NCBI RefSeq assembly: GCF_945957345.1
Contig: NZ_CAMFKW010000045.1
Coordinates: 1-43,945 of the forward strand
Reading direction: 5' to 3'
Origin: an uncultured Allobosea sp.
Lineage (GTDB): Bacteria; Pseudomonadota; Alphaproteobacteria; Rhizobiales; Beijerinckiaceae
DNA length: 43,945 bases
How positions within the stretch are numbered: position 1 is the stretch's first letter; each line of letters opens with the position of its first letter. Positions 1 through 8,777 of this stretch are shown piece by piece. The translations under genes and the position numbers were made by a program. The notes under the pieces are model-generated. The model worked only from the letters and a program-made list of their open reading frames with translations, had not been told where the DNA came from and ran no database searches.

Positions 1-725
1 TCACCGGCGGAAGCCGGGGAATCGGCCGGGCGACCGCGATCCTGCTCGCGGAGCGCGGCTACGATCTCGTCGTCAACTACCAGTCCAACGCCGAGGCCGC
101 GACTGACACGGTCGCGGCCGTGCTCCGGCAGGGCAGGGAGGCTATCGCGGTCAGGGGCGATGTCGGCAATGAGGCCGATGTCGCCGCGATCTTCGCGGCG
201 GCCGACAAACTCGGGCGGCTGACCGCGCTGGTCAACAATGCCGGCGTGATCGATACCCCGCAACGCCTCGACGAGATGGACCTCGCGCGGCTGGAGCGGA
301 TGTTCCGGATCAACCTGACCGGCAGCTTCCTCTGTGCCCGCGAGGCGGTGAAGCGGATGTCGACCCGCCATGGCGGGAAGGGCGGCGGCATCGTCAACCT
401 GTCATCCGCCGCGGCGGTGCTGGCGGGCGCCGGACAATATCTCGACTATGCCGCCGCGAAGGCCGGCATCGACATCTTCACGCTCGGCCTTGCTCGCGAG
501 GTCGCGGCCGAAGGCATCCGGGTCAATGCCGTCCGGCCCGGGATCATCGATACGGAGATCCACGCCAGCGGCGGCATGCCCGATCGCGTTGCGTTGCTGC
601 GCGACCAGCTTCCGATGAAGCGCGAGGGTACGGCGCGCGAGGTGGCGCAGGCAATCGCCTGGCTGCTCTCGGACGAAGCCTCCTACACCAACGGAACCGT
701 TCTGAGCGTGACCGGCGGGCGCTGA
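1..725 (+). CDS. SDR family oxidoreductase (5' end outside window)
   Basis: Classical short-chain dehydrogenase/reductase, cut by the left edge; the reading frame is open from base 3. The first visible residues carry the Rossmann dinucleotide motif TGGSRGIG, followed by NNAG, a catalytic serine in NLSSAA and the YxxxK pair in YLDYAAAKAG. The C-terminus ends in the usual SVTGG. It resembles YgfF/glucose-1-dehydrogenase-like SDRs that use NAD(P)H, but the substrate cannot be read from sequence. An internal ATG at 120 would cut off the cofactor motif and is not the real start. It is followed at 100 bp by a MAPEG gene on the same strand, with no clear functional link. Confidence 0.9.
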   Translation, partial: TGGSRGIGRATAILLAERGYDLVVNYQSNAEAATDTVAAVLRQGREAIAVRGDVGNEADVAAIFAAADKLGRLTALVNNAGVIDTPQRLDEMDLARLERMFRINLTGSFLCAREAVKRMSTRHGGKGGGIVNLSSAAAVLAGAGQYLDYAAAKAGIDIFTLGLAREVAAEGIRVNAVRPGIIDTEIHASGGMPDRVALLRDQLPMKREGTAREVAQAIAWLLSDEASYTNGTVLSVTGGR

Positions 726-825
726 GCCGCCGTCGCCGCGCGGCGGCTGTCGGCGCGTTGCGGACGGATTGGCGCAAACCGGGCAAAGCTGCCATCCTCC
801 TCGTTTCGCGACAGAGGAGACGGGC

Positions 826-1230
826 ATGCCTGCGCTTGCGATGACGACCGAAATCACCGTTCTCGGCTGGAGCGTCGTGCTCCTGCTCGTGCAGATCGCC
901 CTGCAGGCCGGCACCTCGGCCGATCTCGGCCCGGCCTATCTGTTCAGCCCGCGCGACGTGCCGCGCGAGCCCGGGAGCCTGATCTCGCGGCGGCTCAAGC
1001 GGGCGCTCGACAATCTGCTCGAGACCTATCCCGCCTTCATCGCCCTGGCCCTGGCGCTGACCGTCTCCGGCAAAGCGGGCGGCATCGCCGTCACCGGCGC
1101 CTGGCTCTATCTCGGGGCGCGCGTGGTCTTCGTCATCATCTACGCCGCCGGCATCCCGGTGATCCGCACCCTCGTCTGGGTGGCCTCGATCGTCGGCCTG
1201 GTGATGATGCTGGTCCGGCTGATGAGCTGA
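826..1230 (+). CDS. MAPEG family membrane protein
   Basis: 134-residue integral membrane protein of the MAPEG family (membrane-associated proteins in eicosanoid and glutathione metabolism). Visible features are a first hydrophobic helix (about residues 8-28), a polar segment with the family-typical RLKRALDNLLETYPAF (Arg-rich, then N-L-x-E), and two or three further hydrophobic helices up to the C-terminus. The ATG at 826 is chosen because an AGAGGAG ribosome binding site sits just upstream; a frame extension to 769 has no such signal. Bacterial members are mostly uncharacterised, and a glutathione-linked activity is possible but unproven. It is convergent with the lactate permease remnant. 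Confidence 0.82.
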   Translation: MPALAMTTEITVLGWSVVLLLVQIALQAGTSADLGPAYLFSPRDVPREPGSLISRRLKRALDNLLETYPAFIALALALTVSGKAGGIAVTGAWLYLGARVVFVIIYAAGIPVIRTLVWVASIVGLVMMLVRLMS

Positions 1231-1273
1231 ACGAAACCGGCGCGGCGGCTGGCCGCCGCACCGTTCTTGCCGT

Positions 1274-1762
1274 CTACTTCACGACCATCGCCGAGAAGGG
1301 ATGGACGTAGGCCTGCAGCATGACGAAACTGCCGACCAGGCTCGCCAGCGCGATCGAGTGCCAGAAGACGAAGCGCAGGATCACGCCTTCATGGCCGAAC
1401 CAGCCGGTGGCGGTCGAGGCAACGACGATCGACTGGGCGTCGCCGCCGATCGTGGTCTGCAGGATCTCGAAGGCTCCTTTCTCGACCGTCAGCCGGTAGA
1501 GGAAGATGACGTTGAGAACGATCCAGCCGATCGGGAAGAAGCCGGTGACTGCGCCGAGCACGGTGGCGCGCAGCGACATGCCGGCGGGCATGGTGAAGAT
1601 GAAAATCGCCACCAGATTGGCGACGATCAGCGCGATGACGGCGGCGATATGCGCCTTGACGGCGTTGGACGCGATGAGACCGAGCAGAACGACGACGGGT
1701 AGCGCGGCTGCGAGCGTCGACAGGACGCTGTTGCCGAATGGATCATAGACCTGATTCCACAT
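1274..1762 (-). pseudogene. lldP: L-lactate permease remnant with in-frame internal deletion
   Basis: 162-residue ORF made of the two ends of an LldP/LctP-type L-lactate permease (normally about 550 residues). Residues 1 to about 107 match the N-terminus: [10 protein letters not shown], a first TM pair, [28 protein letters not shown]. Residues from about 108 match the extreme C-terminus: [19 protein letters not shown], then [11 protein letters not shown] and LQAYVHPF. The transport core of nearly 400 residues, including the FGAF-EGAAGFG region, is missing. The junction lies near base 1441 and keeps the frame. A good ribosome binding site (GGAGGGG) precedes the ATG at 1762, so a two-to-four-helix protein could still be made, but it should not transport lactate. 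The assignment is from recalled family sequences, not a search. Confidence 0.78.
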
Positions 1763-1990
1763 GACGGCGTGCCCCTCCAGCGGGCTGATCTGCGATGTGC
1801 TTCAGCGAATGCGTTTCGTCCTTGTCTGGTGGTCGGCGCAGTAAGCCTGCGACAGCCTGCCGCAGCAAGGGCGGCCGGCCTTTCGTCAACACAGGAATGA
1901 CGTAGCGCCGGGGGCGGAACCGATGTATGCCCGCCCCAACGCGCCGCCGCCCACGCCGGTGGCCTCATGGAACAGCAGCGGAAGGACGTC

Positions 1991-3391
1991 ATGGCCTACG
2001 ATCTCGTCGTCATCGGAACCGGCCCCGGGGGCTATGTCTGCGCCATTCGCGCCGCCCAGCTCGGCCTCAAGGTCGCGGTGGTCGAGAAGCGCAAGACCCA
2101 TGGCGGCACCTGCCTGAATGTCGGCTGCATCCCCTCCAAGGCGCTGCTCCATGCCTCCGAGATGTTCGAGGAGGCCGGCCACACCTTCGAGAAGCTCGGC
2201 ATCGTCGTCGGCAAGCCGAAGCTCGATCTCAAGGCGATGATGGCCCACAAGCAGGAGACGATCGACGCCAACGTCACCGGCGTCGGCTTCCTGCTGAAGA
2301 AGAACAAGATCGATGCCTTCCACGGCACGGCCTCGATCCCCGCCGCAGGCAAGGTCGTCGTGACCGCCGAGGACGGCAAGACGCAGGAGATCGAGACCAG
2401 GAACATCGTCATCGCGACGGGCTCGGAATCGGCGCCGCTGCCGGGCGTCGAGATCGACGAGAAGACCGTTGTGACCTCGACCGGTGCGCTCGAGATCGGC
2501 TCCGTGCCGAAGGAGCTCGTCGTGGTCGGCGCCGGCGTGATGGGCCTCGAGATCGGTTCGGTCTGGAGCCGCCTCGGCGCCAAGGTCACGGTCGTCGAGT
2601 TCCTCGACCGCATCCTGCCCGGCATGGATGGCGAGGTGGCCAAGCAGTTCCAGCGCATCCTGGAGAAGCAGGGCTTCACCTTCCAGCTCGGCTCCAAGGT
2701 CACCAAGGTCGAAACGGCCAAGAAGGGCGGCGCGACCGTCACCGTCGAGCCCGCCGCCGGCGGCGAGGCCAAGACGCTCAATGCCGATATCGTGCTGGTC
2801 GCGATCGGCCGTCGTCCGAACACCGATGGTCTCGGCCTCGACAAGGCCGGCGTTGCCACCGAGCGTGGCCGGGTCGTCATCGACGATCATTTCAAGACCA
2901 ATGTCGCCGGCATCTACGCGATCGGTGACGTCGTGCGCGGGCCGATGCTGGCGCACAAGGCCGAGGACGAGGGCGTCGCTGTCGCCGAGATCATCGCCGG
3001 CAAGCACGGCCATGTGAACTACGACGCCATTCCCGGCATCGTCTATACCGCGCCGGAAGTCGCGGCGATCGGCAAGACCGAGGAAGAGCTCAAGGCAGCC
3101 GGCGTCGCCTACAAGATCGGCAAGTTCCCGTTCACGGCGAACGGCCGCGCCCGCGCCATGCGCCATACCGAGGGCTTCGTGAAGGTGCTGGCCGATGCGG
3201 AGACCGACCGCGTCCTCGGCTGCCACATCATCGGGCCGCATGCCGGCGACCTGATCGCGGAAGTGACCGTTCTGATGGAGTTCGGCGGCTCGGCCGAGGA
3301 TCTCGCCCGCACCTGCCATGCCCATCCGACGCTGGCCGAGGCGGTCAAGGAAGCTGCGCTCGCGGTCGACAAGCGCCAGATCCATATGTGA
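1991..3391 (+). CDS. lpdA: Dihydrolipoyl dehydrogenase (E3)
   Basis: 466-residue FAD-dependent dihydrolipoamide dehydrogenase, the E3 subunit that reoxidises lipoyl groups of 2-oxoacid dehydrogenase complexes or the glycine cleavage system with NAD+. Seen in order: FAD-binding [17 protein letters not shown], redox-active disulfide [20 protein letters not shown]-binding [17 protein letters not shown], the second FAD motif [20 protein letters not shown], and the C-terminal His-Glu pair in [13 protein letters not shown]. Length is standard. The start at 1991 follows GGAAGG at a suitable distance; the ATG 24 bases upstream is less likely. The gene stands alone here, without E1/E2 genes, and ends in a strong terminator. 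High GC antisense reading frames cover it but are shadows. Confidence 0.97.
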   Translation: MAYDLVVIGTGPGGYVCAIRAAQLGLKVAVVEKRKTHGGTCLNVGCIPSKALLHASEMFEEAGHTFEKLGIVVGKPKLDLKAMMAHKQETIDANVTGVGFLLKKNKIDAFHGTASIPAAGKVVVTAEDGKTQEIETRNIVIATGSESAPLPGVEIDEKTVVTSTGALEIGSVPKELVVVGAGVMGLEIGSVWSRLGAKVTVVEFLDRILPGMDGEVAKQFQRILEKQGFTFQLGSKVTKVETAKKGGATVTVEPAAGGEAKTLNADIVLVAIGRRPNTDGLGLDKAGVATERGRVVIDDHFKTNVAGIYAIGDVVRGPMLAHKAEDEGVAVAEIIAGKHGHVNYDAIPGIVYTAPEVAAIGKTEEELKAAGVAYKIGKFPFTANGRARAMRHTEGFVKVLADAETDRVLGCHIIGPHAGDLIAEVTVLMEFGGSAEDLARTCHAHPTLAEAVKEAALAVDKRQIHM

Positions 3392-3422
3392 TCGCAGCGG
3401 CTGTCACGGCCGCAGGTATTGG

Positions 3423-3456
3423 AACAGCCCGCGTTCTCCTGAACGCGGGCTGTTTT
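3423..3456 (+). terminator. Intrinsic terminator of lpdA
   Basis: Perfect 14-bp inverted repeat (AACAGCCCGCGTTC and its complement) with a TCCT loop, followed by TTTT, 32 bases after the lpdA stop codon. Strong rho-independent signal on the plus strand; the symmetrical AA/TT flanks may also help stop the convergent methyltransferase transcript. Confidence 0.88.
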
Positions 3457-3500
3457 GCATTGTGGCCCATCGTCTGTTCTTCACGTGGACCGGCGCCCGT

Positions 3501-4292
3501 TCAGTGAGGCGCGCCGATCCTCCGGCAGACGAGGTGAAGGAGCCCGTCCTGCGTGGTGTCGTCGCCGGCGCCGATGGGGCGGCCGTCCTCGCCAAAGCGG
3601 GCGAGGATCTCGAAACCCGCCGCTGCGAGCTGGCGTTCCTGCGTCGCCATGTCGATGAAGTAGAACAGCCCATTCCAGCGATGGGCGGGATCGACATGGA
3701 TGGCGTAATCCGTTTCCTCATGTGCGAAGGGCCGCAGCCGCAGATAATTCAGCCAGCTCTGCGGATGCACAGAATTCACGATCTCACGCGGATGCCAGGA
3801 GCGCGCGTGCAGCGGCATGCCGCCGGCGCGGCGCCAGCCGCGATTGTGGAAGGAGAAGGCGAAGACACCGCCCGGCGCCAGCACGTCATGCACGGATTCG
3901 ATCACGGCAAGGCGCTCGGCATGGTCGAAGGCACTGAGGATGGCCAGCGCTCCGAGCACGAAGTCGAAGCGGCCGGGCCCGAACTCGCCGAGCGACCGGA
4001 CATCGAGATCGAGGAAGGTGGCGCTCGGGAAATTGCGCCGGGCGACGCTGAGCATCGCCTGGGCCTTGTCGATCCCGACATAGTCGGCGACATGCGGCAG
4101 CAGCGCCCGCGTCGTCCGGCCCGAGCCGACGCCGAGGTCGAGCAGGCGCTTGCCGGCAAAGCTCTCGTGAAAGCGCTCGAAGATCACGCGCTCGGAGGCG
4201 AAGAGGCTCCGCGCGCCATACCATTCGGCGATGTCGGCCCGATCGAACAGTTCGGCATTGTGCCGGGCGATATCGATGGTCGTGCCATGCAT
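3501..4292 (-). CDS. Class I SAM-dependent methyltransferase
   Basis: 263-residue methyltransferase with the class I Rossmann fold. Motif I is RLLDLGVGSGRTTRAL (binds S-adenosylmethionine); the acidic residue that holds the ribose is in YVGIDKAQAML; motif IV-like FDFVLGALAIL follows, then LAPGGVFAFSFHNRGW. The C-terminal half (WNGLFYFIDMATQERQLAAAGF) resembles Methyltransf_11/25 enzymes of unknown substrate. The ATG at 4292 follows CCGGAGG; a frame extension to 4346 has no ribosome binding site. It lies 101 bp downstream of folD on the same strand, with a TTAA-N7-TTAA palindrome in between, so it probably has its own promoter. Substrate not known. Confidence 0.85.
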   Translation of the reverse strand: MHGTTIDIARHNAELFDRADIAEWYGARSLFASERVIFERFHESFAGKRLLDLGVGSGRTTRALLPHVADYVGIDKAQAMLSVARRNFPSATFLDLDVRSLGEFGPGRFDFVLGALAILSAFDHAERLAVIESVHDVLAPGGVFAFSFHNRGWRRAGGMPLHARSWHPREIVNSVHPQSWLNYLRLRPFAHEETDYAIHVDPAHRWNGLFYFIDMATQERQLAAAGFEILARFGEDGRPIGAGDDTTQDGLLHLVCRRIGAPH

Positions 4293-4357
4293 GGCGCGCC
4301 TCCGGGCCTTGCGAGAACCGCAAGGTGCACCCGCGCGACGCGCCAAACAAATTCTTG

Positions 4358-4374
4358 GTTAAGATATGCTTAAC
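4358..4374. promoter_or_regulatory. Possible CtrA-type binding site
   Basis: Perfect palindrome GTTAAG-ATATG-CTTAAC, which reads TTAA-N7-TTAA followed by C, the full CtrA box described for alphaproteobacteria. It lies 66 bases upstream of the methyltransferase ATG in the folD-methyltransferase gap. CtrA binding is inferred from the match only; a dedicated repressor operator would look similar. Confidence 0.45.
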
Positions 4375-4393
4375 GCGACCGCTCGCTAGCGCC

Positions 4394-5254
4394 CTATCCC
4401 CGCCGGGCGTGGAACGCCGTCAGCGTGTTCTTGAGCAGGCAGGCGATCGTCATCGGGCCGACGCCGCCGGGGACCGGGGTGATCGCGCCCGCGACCTTCG
4501 CGGCCTCAGCGAAATCGACGTCGCCGGTCAGCTTGCCGTCAGGCAGGCGGTTGATGCCGACATCGATCACGGTCGCGCCGGGCTTGATCCAGTCACCCTT
4601 GACCATGCGCGGGCGGCCGACGGCGGCCATCACGATATCGGCGCGCTTGACCACCACCGGCAGGTCGCGTGTGCGCGAATGGGCGATGGTGACGGTGCAA
4701 TCGGCCTGGAGCAGGAGCTGCGCAACCGGGCGGCCGACCAGCTCGGAGCGGCCGATCACGACGGCGTCGAGGCCGGACAGCGAGGGCAGGGCCTGCTTCA
4801 GCAGCAACATGCAGCCGAGCGGCGTGCAGGGCACGAGGCCGTTCTTCCCGCCAGCGAGCAGGCCGGCATTGATCGGGTGCAGACCGTCGACATCCTTGGC
4901 CGGATCGATGGCGTCGATGATGCGGCCGGTGTCGATATGCTTCGGCAGCGGGAGCTGGACCAGGATGCCGTCGACATTGTCGTCTGCGTTCAGCTCGGCG
5001 AGCTTGGCGAGGAGCTGTGCTTCGGTGGTCTCGGCCGGCAGCCGGTGGGCGACCGAGTTCATGCCAATCTCGACCGCGAGCTTCTCCTTCGAGGCGACAT
5101 AGACCTTGCTGGCCGGGTCCTCGCCGACGAGCACGACATGGAGGCCGGGCACGATGCCCCGTGCGGCCTTGATGGTGGCGACCTCGCGACCGATCTCGGT
5201 CCTGAGCGCAGCGGCCGTGGCCTTGCCGTCGATGATGCGGGCTTCGCCGGTCAT
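4394..5254 (-). CDS. folD: Bifunctional methylenetetrahydrofolate dehydrogenase/cyclohydrolase
   Basis: 286-residue cytosolic FolD, which interconverts 5,10-methylene-, methenyl- and 10-formyl-tetrahydrofolate with NADP+. Seen: the [14 protein letters not shown] segment with the catalytic lysine (YxxxK), [14 protein letters not shown], the substrate-binding [21 protein letters not shown], the nucleotide-binding [17 protein letters not shown], and the family signature [16 protein letters not shown] near the C-terminus. Length is normal. The start codon is preceded by GAGGT. It is divergent from the amidohydrolase gene and followed on the same strand by the methyltransferase; one-carbon supply and methylation are related in a general way, but no specific link is shown. 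Confidence 0.97.
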   Translation of the reverse strand: MTGEARIIDGKATAAALRTEIGREVATIKAARGIVPGLHVVLVGEDPASKVYVASKEKLAVEIGMNSVAHRLPAETTEAQLLAKLAELNADDNVDGILVQLPLPKHIDTGRIIDAIDPAKDVDGLHPINAGLLAGGKNGLVPCTPLGCMLLLKQALPSLSGLDAVVIGRSELVGRPVAQLLLQADCTVTIAHSRTRDLPVVVKRADIVMAAVGRPRMVKGDWIKPGATVIDVGINRLPDGKLTGDVDFAEAAKVAGAITPVPGGVGPMTIACLLKNTLTAFHARRG

Positions 5255-5444
5255 GGGTCCGACCTCGTGCTTGCTGATGATGCCGCCCTCATGCGCGATC
5301 CCGCCCGCATGAACAAGCCCGAATGCGCGGCTTTCCCGGCTGCGACGCCATCAACAGGGGAGGAGGGGCTGGCGCGGCTTGCGGGTGTTCCATCGGCCCG
5401 GTATCTCCGAACCGGAGCTTGAGAGGCAGGAGAGGCGAGACAAC

Positions 5445-6767
5445 GTGACGACCGGTTTCGCCCGCCTGCCCGATGCCTCCGCTTTCCGCCTGACCGATCT
5501 GCGCGTTCCCGCCTGCCTGATCGAGGGCATCGATATCGCAGCCGACCGCAACGGACTGGCGCGCGTCGATCTCGCCATTGCGGATGGCCGCGTGACCGCG
5601 ATCGAGCCTTCCGGGACGGCTGTAGGGGCAGGGCCTGCCTTGAACCTTGATGGCGGCATCGTGCTGCCGCGGCTCGTCGATGCGCATGTCCATCTCGACA
5701 AGGGCCATATCTGGCCGCGCAGCCCCAATCCGGACGGCACCTTTCCCGGCGCGCTGAATACCGTGGGAGCCGATCGCGAGGCAAACTGGTCGGCTGAGGA
5801 TGTGCGGGCGCGCATGGATTTCTCGCTGCGAACCGCCTTCGCGCACGGCACGGCGGCGATGCGGACGCATCTCGATTCGCTGGGCAAGCAGATCAGGATT
5901 TCCTGGCCGGTCTATGCGGAATTGCGGGCCGAATGGGCCGGGCGCATCGCACTTCAGGCCACGCCGCTGTTCGGAGCGGATGCCGCGCTCGATCCCGCGC
6001 ATATGCAGGCGGTGATCGCTGCCGTGAAAGCGCATGGCGACGGGCTGCTCGGTTGCGTCACCTACATGATCCCGGATCTCGACCGGGCTCTCGACATCCT
6101 GTTCCGGGCGGCGATCGAGAACGGCTTCGATCTCGATTTCCATGTCGACGAGACCAACGACCCAGCGGCGCGCTCGCTGGAACACATTGCGGACGCGGCG
6201 TTGCGTCATCGCTTCGCGGGCAAAATCCTCTGCGGGCATTGCTGCTCGTTGGCCTTGCAGACACCTCAGGATGAGGCGCGGATCATCGCCAAGGTGCACG
6301 AGGCGGGCATCGCCGTGGTCTCGCTGCCGATGTGCAACATGTATCTGCAGGACCGGCAGGCCGGCCGCACGCCGCGCTGGCGCGGCGTCACGGCGCTGCA
6401 TGAATTGAAGGTTGCCGGCGTGCCGGTGATGATCGCCTCCGACAACACCCGCGATCCGTTCCATGCCTATGGCGATCTCGATCTCGTCGAGGTGCTGCGC
6501 GAGGGCACGCGCATCCTCCAGTTCGATCATTCCGGACCGGATTGGACGAATGCGGTCGCGCGTACGCCGGCGCAGGCGATGGGCATCGCAGCCGGCATCA
6601 TCGCGGTCGGCGCGCCGGCGGACCTCATCCTGACGCGGGCGCGCGACTGGACCGAACTCTTCTCCCGGCCGCAGGCCGATCGCACCGTGCTGGTAGCTGG
6701 AAAGGCGATCGACCGGACCTTGCCGGACTACCGCGAACTCGACCATCTGATGGGCAGAGCATCATGA
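5445..6767 (+). CDS. Cytosine deaminase-like amidohydrolase
   Basis: 440-residue metal-dependent hydrolase of the amidohydrolase superfamily, nearest to CodA-type cytosine/isocytosine deaminases. Predicted metal ligands are all present: H81 and H83 in HVHLDKGH, H233 in DFHVDETND, H265 in CGHCCSL and D333 in ASDNTRDPF. Cytosine deaminases convert cytosine to uracil, but CodA relatives also act on other N-heterocycles, creatinine and herbicide-like rings, so the substrate is open. The GTG at 5445 is chosen because AGGAGAGGCGAG lies just upstream; an ATG at 5379 gives an unlikely N-terminus. The stop overlaps the next start as ATGA, indicating translational coupling with the FAD oxidase. Confidence 0.85.
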   Translation: MTTGFARLPDASAFRLTDLRVPACLIEGIDIAADRNGLARVDLAIADGRVTAIEPSGTAVGAGPALNLDGGIVLPRLVDAHVHLDKGHIWPRSPNPDGTFPGALNTVGADREANWSAEDVRARMDFSLRTAFAHGTAAMRTHLDSLGKQIRISWPVYAELRAEWAGRIALQATPLFGADAALDPAHMQAVIAAVKAHGDGLLGCVTYMIPDLDRALDILFRAAIENGFDLDFHVDETNDPAARSLEHIADAALRHRFAGKILCGHCCSLALQTPQDEARIIAKVHEAGIAVVSLPMCNMYLQDRQAGRTPRWRGVTALHELKVAGVPVMIASDNTRDPFHAYGDLDLVEVLREGTRILQFDHSGPDWTNAVARTPAQAMGIAAGIIAVGAPADLILTRARDWTELFSRPQADRTVLVAGKAIDRTLPDYRELDHLMGRAS

Positions 6768-8188
6768 CCCAACGCTACGACATCGCCACGCTGAAGGGCC
6801 GGCTCGGCAGCATCCGCATCGAGGAGAACCCGGCGCTGGTGAAGCAGAAGAGCCGCGACTTCTTCTGGTATTCGCCGATCCTGAAGCGCCAGCTCGATCA
6901 TGTCGTCGCCGATATCGTGGCCTCGCCGACAAGCGAGGCGGAGGTGGTGCAGGTTCTCGCCGCCTGCCACGAACTCGGCATTCCCGTGACGCCGCGCGGC
7001 ACCGGCACCGGCAATTACGGCCAGGCGATGCCGCTCTCCGGCGGCGTGCTGCTCGATCTCTCCGGCTTCAACAAGGTCAAGGAGATCGCGGCCGGCCGCT
7101 ATGTCGCAGAGCCCGGCGCGATCATGGCCCGGATCGACGACGAGACCCGCGCCCATTCGCGGCAGGAGCTGCGCCTGCACCCCTCGACCTATCAGACGGC
7201 CTCGATCGGCGGCTTCATCGCCGGCGGTTCGGGCGGCGTCGGCTCGATCAAATGGGGGGGCTTGCGCGACTGGGGCAACATCATCCGGCTCAAGGTCGCG
7301 ACGATGGAGAAAAACCCGCGCATCCTCGAATTCTCCGGCGAGGATCTGCACAAGGTCGCGCATGCCTATGGCACCAACGGCATCATCACCGAGGTCGAGA
7401 TGCCGCTCGGCCCGGCCTACAATTGGGTTGATGTCATCGTCGGCTTCGAGAATCTGCGCGCCGCGACCGAGTTCGCCAATGCCGTCGGCGAGCAGGACGG
7501 GCTGGCGCTGAAGAACCTCTGCGTCGTCGCTGCGCCCGCGCCGCATGACTACTTCCTGCGCCACCGCAAGTTCCTGCCGCGCGACAGCCATCTCGTCATC
7601 GTCATGGCGGCCGATTTCGCGGTCGATGCGCTCTGTGCTTATGCGCGCCGCTTCAAGGGCGCGGAGCTGCTGCTGCGCACCGACAAGCTCTCACCGGAGG
7701 ATGCCAAGGGCCTGCCGCCGACCTATGAACTCGGCTGGAACCACACGACGCTCAGAGCTTTGCGCGTCGATCCGGCGATCACCTACCTTCAGGTGCTCTA
7801 TCCCTTCCCGAACCAGGTCGATCTCGTCGACAGGATCCATGCCCGCTTCGGCGACGAGGTGACCTGCCATCTCGAATTCGTGCGCTTCGATGGCAAGATC
7901 ACCTGCTTTGGCCTGCCATTGGTGCGTTTCACCAGTGAGGAGCGGCTGGAGGAGATCATGGCAATCCATGAGGAGATGGGCGCGCCGATCTTCAATCCGC
8001 ATCGCTACACGCTGGAGGAAGGCGGCATGAAGCAGACCGACGAGACGCAGCTCGCCTTCAAGCGCGAGGCCGATCCGCAGGGCCTGCTCAACCCCGGCAA
8101 GATGATCGCCTGGGAGGATCCGAGCTACGACTACCGCTCGGGCAAGACCTTCCTGTTCCGCAGCCTCGCCGAAGCCGGCGTCGGCTAA
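6764..8188 (+). CDS. FAD-linked oxidase (FAD_binding_4/PCMH type)
   Basis: 474-residue flavoprotein oxidoreductase of the FAD_binding_4 (GlcD/VAO-like) group. The pyrophosphate-binding loop is PVTPRGTGTGNYGQAMPLSG (about residues 75-94), followed by LLDLSGFNKV. A second FAD contact region is TASIGGFIAGGSGGVGS, and FAD-linked oxidase C-terminal features end in a DPQGLLNPGKMIAW motif typical of the family. Such enzymes oxidise hydroxy acids, alcohols or amine-type substrates. It starts inside the stop codon of the deaminase-like gene (ATGA) and is followed after 5 bases by a flavodoxin-fold reductase, so the three form one operon. Substrate unknown; a ring-opened or hydroxylated product of the upstream enzyme is a reasonable guess. 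Confidence 0.85.
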   Translation: MTQRYDIATLKGRLGSIRIEENPALVKQKSRDFFWYSPILKRQLDHVVADIVASPTSEAEVVQVLAACHELGIPVTPRGTGTGNYGQAMPLSGGVLLDLSGFNKVKEIAAGRYVAEPGAIMARIDDETRAHSRQELRLHPSTYQTASIGGFIAGGSGGVGSIKWGGLRDWGNIIRLKVATMEKNPRILEFSGEDLHKVAHAYGTNGIITEVEMPLGPAYNWVDVIVGFENLRAATEFANAVGEQDGLALKNLCVVAAPAPHDYFLRHRKFLPRDSHLVIVMAADFAVDALCAYARRFKGAELLLRTDKLSPEDAKGLPPTYELGWNHTTLRALRVDPAITYLQVLYPFPNQVDLVDRIHARFGDEVTCHLEFVRFDGKITCFGLPLVRFTSEERLEEIMAIHEEMGAPIFNPHRYTLEEGGMKQTDETQLAFKREADPQGLLNPGKMIAWEDPSYDYRSGKTFLFRSLAEAGVG

Positions 8189-8193
8189 ATACC

Positions 8194-8775
8194 ATGCGTG
8201 TCCTCGTCCTCTACGCCCATCCGGTGCCTGAAAGCTTCGGCGCGGCCATCCATGAGACGGTTGTCGCCAGCCTGAAGACGGCGGGGCACGAGGTCGATGA
8301 TTGCGATCTCTATGCCGAGGGTTTCGATCCGGTGCTGAGCCGGGAGGAGCGGCGCGGCTATCACGACGTCGCCAGCAATACATTGCCCGTCGCCGGTTAT
8401 GTCGAGCGGGTGAGGCGGGCCGAGGCGCTGGTGCTGTGCTTCCCGGTCTGGAATTTCGGCTATCCCGCGATCCTGAAGGGTTTCCTCGACCGCGTCTTCC
8501 TGCCCGGCGTGTCCTTCAAGATGGTCGACGGCAAGGCGCAGCCGGCTCTGCACAATATTCGCCGGCTCGTCGCGGTAACCAGTTATGGCGGCTCGCGCTG
8601 GCGGGCCTTCCTGGTGGGCGACCCGCCGCGCAAGGCGGTCTGCCGAGCGCTGCGAGCGGTTTGTCACCCGTTGACGCGGACGACCTATCTCGCCCATCAC
8701 GAAATGAACCTCTCGACTCCGGCCAGTCGCGCGGCATTTCTGAAAAAAGTCGCGACCAAACTCACGCTCTCGTAG
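8194..8775 (+). CDS. NAD(P)H-dependent oxidoreductase, flavodoxin_2 fold
   Basis: 193-residue protein of the NAD(P)H:quinone oxidoreductase/flavodoxin-like family (KefF, MdaB, YwrO relatives). It starts with the beta strand and phosphate-binding loop VLVLYAHPVPESFGAAIHE, and has the flavin-contacting FPVWNFGYPAILKGFLDRVF and the TSYGG loop of this family. It would transfer two electrons from NAD(P)H through FMN or FAD to a quinone or nitro/azo-like acceptor. The gap to the preceding FAD oxidase is 5 bases, so it is the third gene of that operon. It may recycle flavin or quinone for the oxidase, an inference from position only. Confidence 0.85.
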   Translation: MRVLVLYAHPVPESFGAAIHETVVASLKTAGHEVDDCDLYAEGFDPVLSREERRGYHDVASNTLPVAGYVERVRRAEALVLCFPVWNFGYPAILKGFLDRVFLPGVSFKMVDGKAQPALHNIRRLVAVTSYGGSRWRAFLVGDPPRKAVCRALRAVCHPLTRTTYLAHHEMNLSTPASRAAFLKKVATKLTLS

Positions 8776-8777
8776 CT

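Noticed and set aside
1242..1259. GC-rich hairpin between MAPEG and permease remnant
   Set aside because: Seven-base stem GCGGCGG/CCGCCGC but no T-tract on either strand; such hairpins arise easily at this GC content.
1967..1992. GGAAC before lpdA as a second EcfG promoter
   Set aside because: No CGTT at 16 or 17 bases downstream of the GGAAC copies near 1917 or 1969.
1886..3385. 499-residue antisense frame over lpdA
   Set aside because: Asp/Arg/Gly/Leu-rich translation typical of shadows in high-GC DNA; the plus strand codes for a clear LpdA with all motifs.
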